From assembly GCA_958295485.1 (NCBI GenBank), contig CATQGX010000004.1, forward strand, positions 1 through 37,346: DNA of 37,346 nucleotides. The letters are read 5' to 3'. This DNA comes from an uncultured Gammaproteobacteria bacterium (GTDB taxonomy: Bacteria; Pseudomonadota; Gammaproteobacteria; Eutrophobiales; Eutrophobiaceae). Every line of letters starts with the position of its first letter. Within the stretch, counting starts at the first letter, position 1. Shown here piece after piece: positions 32,615-37,346 of the stretch. Made by a program: the position numbers and the translations under genes. The notes under the pieces are model-generated. The model saw nothing but the letters and a program-made list of their open reading frames with translations. It searched no databases and was not told the origin of the DNA.

Positions 32615-34531
32615 TCATGACAGGTCCGTAAGCTCCTCGGGACGGATGACGCGTAGCCTGCCACCGGCAATCCGGGAGATCTCGTCTGCAAACACCGTGT
32701 GATCCCCGTCGTTGGATACCAGGAACGCGCCGGTCGTGTCACCGCCGCCGGCGGCTGCGATCACGGCTGCAGTTGCCGCTATGTCCTGATCCCGGGCTGA
32801 GCCGTTGCACAGGCCGTCCAGCGCCTTTATCCGCTCGTCGCGGGTTTCCGGATATTCCTTCCCGATGATCCTCTCCACGTCGCGCCGCTTTTCCTTCAGC
32901 CACCTGTCCGCCCTTGCCGATCCCGGATCATCCGCAGTCTGCCTGTAGGTGCGCCGGATATCCTCCTGCAGCGCTTCGCCTATCCGGGGGTTTTTTACAC
33001 ACGCGTCGAACATCCTTGCAGTGTCGAGTTGTTCGGGCGTACCTTTGTTTTTCAGTATGCCGTAAATCTCGCGTTCTGCAATACGTGGGATCCTGACACG
33101 GCCTATGTTTTCCCCCATGTGTCTCAGCAGCTTGTCATAGTCCATGTCGGGATCCTTGTCGTATCCCACGGCCGGCAGTATCGCGCTGGAGTCGAATATC
33201 AGCAGCTCGTCCCCGCGTTGCGGCACGATCGATCTGGGGCGGTAGCGCCGGCGCTGGCGGCGGCCACCTGCAACGGATCTGCGTTTTCGCGCGGCGGCGC
33301 GGCGGCCCTTTATGGCACGTGCGCCCGCCAGCATGACCAGTAGCATGACCAGCAGTATGGCAAACAGCATGCCGAGCAGCGTGGCGGCCGCCCCTACATG
33401 AGGCATTATTGCCGAAAGTGCGAGTCGGACCAACTGCGACAGGCTGTCCCGGATGCACTCCAACGTCGGATCCTGGCAGAATTTCAGCGGGGCGGGAACG
33501 GTCTTCAAAATAAGGGTGGCGTGTGCAGTCTGTCCGCGATACTCTGCGCTGACGGTATATGTGCCGTCCCTGGACCAGGGGCCCCCGCCGGTGTGGACGG
33601 CCGCCGAATAGGTACCGTCATGATCCGCAACGGCGGGATCGACGGGAATCATCCCGCCGCCCGGGTCAAGCACCCGGAGTGCGACCGGTACTCCGGGCAT
33701 CCCCTCCCCGGAGATGTGGATCACGTCACCTGCATCGTATGACCCGCGGTCCGTCGCAACCGTCAGCTGGGCCTGCCGTGCAGGCGGGGCCGGCCGTGCC
33801 TGCGGCACCTCCAAAACAAAGCTGTGCTCCGATACCCGCACCCCGTGTCCCGCGCTGACGGTGTATGTGCCGCCTGCTGACCACATGTTCCCTCCGGTGG
33901 GGATGGCCGCCGAATACCCGCCGTCAGGATCCGCAACGGCGGGATCGACCGAGATTATCCCGCCGCGCGGGGAGGACACCCGGAGTGCGATCAGCTCGCC
34001 GGGAGGGCCCTCCCCAGATACCCGGATCACGTCACCTGCATCGTATGACCCACGGTCCGTCGCAACCGTCAGCGGGTGCGTCCCCGTCAGGGGCGGCGGC
34101 GGTGCGGCCGGTGGCAGCGGTGGCGCAGATGCCGGAGGCGCAAAAGACGGCAGCGGATCGGGGTTCACCACCTCGAATGTCAGCTGCCCCAACCGCTTCC
34201 CGGAGGCGGAACCGGACACATAGTAGGTGCCTGCCGGCGAGGAATGATCCAGGGTAACGGACGCCTCGAACTTGCCGTCGCGGGCCGATTTTGCCGGGAT
34301 CTCAAGGCTGTGCGAGGACGGATCGGTTACGGTTATCACCACATTTTGGGTCCCCTGCAGGTAAATCTCGCCTGTGACCCTGACCGTGACGGTGTCCTCC
34401 CCCTCCAAAAAGTAGACGTGCGGATCCAGGCGTATGAACCCGTACGAGGTGTTTGCCTCCAGCGCATACGCGTTGCACGCCGTAACGGCAACCACAACAA
34501 GTACGACATACAGGACCGCGCGTTCATGCAT
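32615..34531 (-). CDS. Membrane receptor-like protein with Ig-like repeats and cytosolic PIN domain
   Basis: The frame extends to 34786, but ATG 34531 begins a clean signal peptide (MHERAVLYVVLVVVAVTACNAYA), giving 638 residues. A beta-rich extracellular domain lies at about 25-125, followed by a Pro-rich linker (126-152). Two near-identical Ig-like repeats come next (153-247 and 256-343), both starting LTVATDRGSYDAGDVI. A transmembrane helix (379-402, LLGMLFAILLVMLLVML), a strongly basic stretch (RAAARKRRS, QRRRYRPRS) and a PIN domain (443-625) follow. PIN acids are D447 (IFDSSAIL), E486/E488 (AEREIYGIL), D581/D583 (ARDQDIAAT) and D608/D610 (SNDGDHTVF). PIN folds usually cut RNA. This layout suggests an outside sensor tied to an inside nuclease, which is inference. 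It diverges from the Panacea gene at 34795. Confidence 0.85.
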   Translation of the reverse strand: MHERAVLYVVLVVVAVTACNAYALEANTSYGFIRLDPHVYFLEGEDTVTVRVTGEIYLQGTQNVVITVTDPSSHSLEIPAKSARDGKFEASVTLDHSSPAGTYYVSGSASGKRLGQLTFEVVNPDPLPSFAPPASAPPLPPAAPPPPLTGTHPLTVATDRGSYDAGDVIRVSGEGPPGELIALRVSSPRGGIISVDPAVADPDGGYSAAIPTGGNMWSAGGTYTVSAGHGVRVSEHSFVLEVPQARPAPPARQAQLTVATDRGSYDAGDVIHISGEGMPGVPVALRVLDPGGGMIPVDPAVADHDGTYSAAVHTGGGPWSRDGTYTVSAEYRGQTAHATLILKTVPAPLKFCQDPTLECIRDSLSQLVRLALSAIMPHVGAAATLLGMLFAILLVMLLVMLAGARAIKGRRAAARKRRSVAGGRRQRRRYRPRSIVPQRGDELLIFDSSAILPAVGYDKDPDMDYDKLLRHMGENIGRVRIPRIAEREIYGILKNKGTPEQLDTARMFDACVKNPRIGEALQEDIRRTYRQTADDPGSARADRWLKEKRRDVERIIGKEYPETRDERIKALDGLCNGSARDQDIAATAAVIAAAGGGDTTGAFLVSNDGDHTVFADEISRIAGGRLRVIRPEELTDLS

Positions 34532-34573
34532 GGATGCCGTATCAACCCGCTTCAAGTAAACGTTGCTTTGCGG

Positions 34574-34603
34574 GGGCCCGGTTATTACATAATAACCGGG
34601 CCC
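34574..34603. promoter_or_regulatory. Perfect 13-bp inverted repeat in the divergent promoter region
   Basis: GGGCCCGGTTATT and its exact complement AATAACCGGGCCC flank the loop ACAT. It lies 43 bases upstream of the membrane PIN gene and 190 bases upstream of the Panacea gene. Such a palindrome could be an operator for a dimeric regulator of either gene, or a hairpin in the 5' leader. Which one cannot be decided here. Confidence 0.6.
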
Positions 34604-34764
34604 ACCGTTTTGGCGCCGGGCGGGATCTGGATTCGGACGTTTCGGATCCAAGATGCGGGCCCAACCCGGCGATGCGACGGGCCGAACTTTGAGGAAACCC
34701 GATCGGCCTGCAAACCGGGCAGATCCCGGCCTAGCCATGCACACACGCATTCGATCGTACAAGG

Positions 34765-34772
34765 TTATAAAA
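34765..34772 (+). promoter_or_regulatory. TATA box of the Panacea gene
   Basis: TTATAAAA lies 23-30 bases before the ATG at 34795, which indicates a leaderless transcript. Confidence 0.6.
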
Positions 34773-34794
34773 CACAAGATATCCAAAACAAGAC

Positions 34795-35343
34795 ATGGAT
34801 GTTTATGACACGATTTGTGCCATACTGGCTACAAAGGGCGATGCCACCGTCGGAAGGACCGCAATCCAGAAACTGGTATATCTTTCCCTCCAAAAGATGC
34901 CCGGACTGGACATCCCGCCGTACGCCCCGCATTATTACGGCCCGTTCAGTCCGGGTGTGGGACATGCGTTGGAAAAGCTCGTGTCGTACTCGTTCGTATC
35001 GGAGGCGACCGTTCCGGGAATGCTGTACGGGGGATATTCCTACGATCTGACCCGGGACGGGGTGGAGATATCCGAAAATACAAAACAGGAGCACGTGGAC
35101 GAGTTTGGCAAAATCGCCGATATTGTCAAGACGTGCAAAACGTGCTGCGGCCTAGAGGCGGTATCGCTCTCATACGCCTCCAAAATCCACCATATGCTCG
35201 GCACGCAGGAGGATGACGAAGACGAGATGGCCTTTGAGGATGCCGTCACAAACGCAACAAAGCTTGGCTGGCAGAGAACTCCCGGCAACGTACGGCAGGG
35301 TGCAGATCTTTTGGAGAGCCTGGAACTTGTCAAAACCTCGTGA
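34795..35343 (+). CDS. Panacea (SocA/DUF4065-like) domain protein, probable antitoxin
   Basis: The 182-residue protein carries the Panacea signature: TAIQKLVYLSLQK (22-34) followed by HYYGPFSPGVGHALEKLVS (46-64) and a winged-helix-like YSYDLTRDGVEI. In bacteria and phages this domain serves as a versatile antitoxin paired with many unrelated toxins (PanAT systems), or as the proteolytic adaptor SocA. The C-terminal 80 residues are acidic. The next gene, an HD phosphohydrolase, begins at TTG 35327 inside this gene, so the two are translationally coupled. The TATA box just upstream gives a leaderless transcript. Intact. Confidence 0.78.
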   Translation: MDVYDTICAILATKGDATVGRTAIQKLVYLSLQKMPGLDIPPYAPHYYGPFSPGVGHALEKLVSYSFVSEATVPGMLYGGYSYDLTRDGVEISENTKQEHVDEFGKIADIVKTCKTCCGLEAVSLSYASKIHHMLGTQEDDEDEMAFEDAVTNATKLGWQRTPGNVRQGADLLESLELVKTS

Positions 35344-36624
35344 TTATTTCCACTTCAAATCCACAAGGGAACCCCTGTACGGGTTTGTCGACCTGGCTGG
35401 AACCGGGACCGGAATAATCGATACGCCCGTGTTCAGGCGTCTGCACCGGATAAAACAGCTCTCACATGCATATCTTGTATACCCGGCCGCAATCCACACC
35501 CGGTTTGAGCATGCCCTGGGCGTGACCCGTCTGGCCGATCTTGTGTCAAAGCAGCTCTCTTTTGATGAGGATGCTCGGGAGATCGTAAGGCTGGCGGGTC
35601 TTTTGCATGATATCGGGCACGGCCCCTTTTCACACCTGTTTGAAAATGTGCTGGAGGATATCAACAGGGAAAAAGTTGATCATGACAGGATTTCAATGAT
35701 GATGATAAACGAGGATCCGGATCTGTGGAATATTGGGGGACAAGGGTGAAAAGGCGGTCTAACTGCTGGATCACAAGCCCGTGTCTGGATGGGACAAAAA
35801 AATCAGCGTGGTGGCCACCGATGTGGTATCGGGGCCCCTAGATGTCGACAAAATGGATTACCTCAGGCGCGATTCCTACCATATCGGGGTGGCATACGGA
35901 CGGTTTGACCTGCCACGCATAATCCACACGCTAACCACGACAGGTGATCAGTATGAGCCGCATGTATGCATAGGCTCCAAGGGCAAAGACGCCGTTGAAA
36001 ACTATAGGCTGGGCAGATACCTGATGCACGCGCAGGTCTACAAGCACCACGCCAGGCTGGTCGGGGATCTGATGTTTTTGCGAGCGCTCGGCCTGGCAAC
36101 GCAGGATGGGGGAATCATCCCCCGGGATTCGCTGTGTACCGACACGGATCTTAAAAAATCCCACAAGGATTTCCTAGAGTTTTACACTGGCCTGGACGAT
36201 CACAGCCTGTATGATCGCATACTGCGCAGGGATGACAGCGAGGCGGCCTGCATACTGAAGCGGATAACAAACAGGCGCCTGTTAAAGAGGGCCTGTGAAT
36301 TTTTACCCGACAAGGAGATTCACAATGTCCAGATCCGCGGCCGTATGCTTAAAATGAAACGGGCTGATCTGAAATCGATGTCCGATGAAATAGCCGACGA
36401 AATCAACGTTAAAGGGCACGACGTGATCGCCTACCTTTCGGAGATACCGGTGAACCTGTACGTGGGGGGAGATCATGCTCATGTGGAAGGGGATCCCGCG
36501 CAAACTGGACGAGTTTTCGCCGATCAGTATCAGCAAGTCGGCAATCAACCAGTTTTACATTTTTTGTCCCAACGATCCGGCGGCAAAGGCGTCAAAAGGT
36601 ATGTCGAAGAAAGGTTTGAGATAA
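35327..36624 (+). pseudogene. HD-domain phosphohydrolase (SAMHD1/dGTPase-like), interrupted
   Basis: The first frame starts at TTG 35327 (MSKPRDYFHFKSTREPLYGF). It contains FRRLHRIKQL, HTRFEHALGVTRLADLV and the metal site LLHDIGHGPFSH. This is the fold of HD nucleotide phosphohydrolases, which break down dNTPs or nucleotide signals. The next conserved block, DVVSGPLDVDKMDYLRRDSYHIG, is in another frame. Three lesions are seen: an extra G in the run at 35735-35739, a TAA at 35760-35762 in the corrected frame, and an extra G in the run at 36464-36469. Correcting the last gives the ending KLDEFSPISISKSAINQFYIFCPND, with stop at 36622-36624. Two lesions lie in G homopolymers and may be assembly errors; the TAA may be real. 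Confidence 0.8.
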
Positions 36625-36854
36625 AGACGGAATGAGGATTGGGCAGACCCGCAACCCCGTGTCCCGAATATTTTTGTGCCAGCGTACGGACTGGGGATTG
36701 CGTATGTTTCCGGATTCCTCTTTTTCGTTTAGCGTCCTGGAATGGGCGATGACGGATGTGTGTAGGGCTTGTCAGGCAGCCAGAGGGACGGCCGACCCCG
36801 TCAGGAAGGCGTTCCAGGGCGGGATTGTGCAGACATGGACGAGGCAGGTTCAAA
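36625..36854. other. Short gene-free gap
   Basis: Frames crossing this gap lack domains. They are read-through extensions of the gene downstream. Nothing else is seen. Confidence 0.4.
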
Positions 36855-37271
36855 ATGAGTGTTGGTCGGCGGAAAGGCATGGGTGACCGGTGGAAAAAAT
36901 TTGAGGACATGGCTAGAAACGCCATTGAAAAGGAGGTTGGCAGCACCCTTCCCGGTGGAGAAATAGGAATAACCGGAAAAACAAAGCGCTTTGATTTGCT
37001 GAATGTCGATGAAAGAATTGTAGGCGACATAAAGCATTACAGCATGACTGCCGGCGGAAACATCCCATCGGCAAAATTTTCCATCCTGAACGAGTATGCC
37101 TGGTTGATGCAAAGGCTGGAGCAGCACCAAAAACAGAAATGGCGGAAAATCTTTGTCATCGGTGATGATCCTGTTGTTGTAAAGAAATACATCTCAACAT
37201 ATGATGCGTGGCTGGACGACATTGAGATCTATTTTTGTGATGCAAAAGGCAGGCTGAAAAAGTACAGGTGA
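36855..37271 (+). CDS. Small PD-(D/E)XK-like protein
   Basis: ATG 36855 (MSVGRRKGMGDRWKKFEDMAR) gives 138 residues; an upstream in-frame ATG at 36756 would add an Arg-rich stretch unlike the rest, and a third candidate lies eight codons later (MGDRWKK). The pattern KKFEDMARNAIEKEVG, then KRFDLLNVDERIVGDIKHY, resembles the Glu, Asp and D-x-K core of restriction-type PD-(D/E)XK folds. KIFVIGDDPVVVKKYIS and DIEIYFCDAKGRLKKYR complete an alpha/beta domain. The role is not predictable: possibly a small endonuclease or a Holliday-junction-type resolvase relative. It follows the HD gene by 230 bases. Confidence 0.65.
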   Translation: MSVGRRKGMGDRWKKFEDMARNAIEKEVGSTLPGGEIGITGKTKRFDLLNVDERIVGDIKHYSMTAGGNIPSAKFSILNEYAWLMQRLEQHQKQKWRKIFVIGDDPVVVKKYISTYDAWLDDIEIYFCDAKGRLKKYR

Positions 37272-37346
37272 ACATCCGGGCCGCATCATGAGCGTTGACA
37301 TCGGGTGCAGTCTGTCACGATAATTTTCAAACGACGGATGCCGGAA

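Noticed and set aside
34532..34786. N-terminal extension of the membrane PIN protein (85 residues)
   Set aside because: It crosses the palindrome and promoter region, and a classic signal peptide begins at ATG 34531.
35781..36635. Separate 284-residue gene downstream of the HD gene
   Set aside because: Its first block is the conserved second half of the HD fold, and frame correction joins it to the upstream part. It is one broken gene, not two.

Overview
The window looks like a chromosomal segment of a GC-rich ammonia-oxidising archaeon (Thaumarchaeota/Nitrososphaerota, Nitrosopumilales-like). The main evidence is the roughly 1,690-residue secreted protein at 23643-28715, which has the signal peptide and repeated acidic Ig-like modules of the Nitrosopumilus-type S-layer protein. 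A FEN-1 homologue and archaeal TATA boxes 22-30 nt ahead of probable leaderless start codons agree with this. The load of dead transposases recalls sponge-symbiont relatives such as Cenarchaeum, but the host is not proven from the sequence.

Left part (1-9200): two small genes, a perfect ten-copy 29-bp tandem repeat, and a frameshifted integrase-type transposase. Next come a small acidic protein, about 2 kb of GC-rich debris with a MITE and a transposase fossil, and a winged-helix-like gene whose end is invaded by an intact IS630-type element. A PIN-domain gene and an IS66-type transposase follow; the transposase is split by an 89-bp MITE. A 105-bp sequence occurs twice here, and its end equals the MITE terminal repeat.

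Middle (9278-22700): AT-richer cargo genes sit between transposase fossils. They are a 1,641-residue STAND NTPase with a Cap4/DUF4297-like nuclease N-terminus (Avs-like), an OLD-type ATPase-TOPRIM protein, a FEN-1 paralogue missing several catalytic acids, and an HNH-like zinc protein. This looks like a defence or genomic island.

Right part (23600-37346): the S-layer gene is followed by a RecD-like helicase with a C-terminal PD-(D/E)XK-like domain. Then comes a membrane protein with extracellular Ig-like repeats, one transmembrane helix and a cytosolic PIN domain. It is transcribed divergently from a Panacea (SocA/DUF4065-like) gene that overlaps an HD-domain phosphohydrolase broken by two +1G frameshifts and a stop. 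A small PD-(D/E)XK-like protein ends the window.

The most unusual candidates are the receptor-like membrane PIN protein facing the Panacea-HD pair across a promoter region with a perfect 13-bp palindrome, the Avs-like gene with the nearby PIN gene, and the FEN-1 pseudoenzyme. Several frameshifts lie in G/C homopolymers, so assembly error must be excluded before calling those genes dead.
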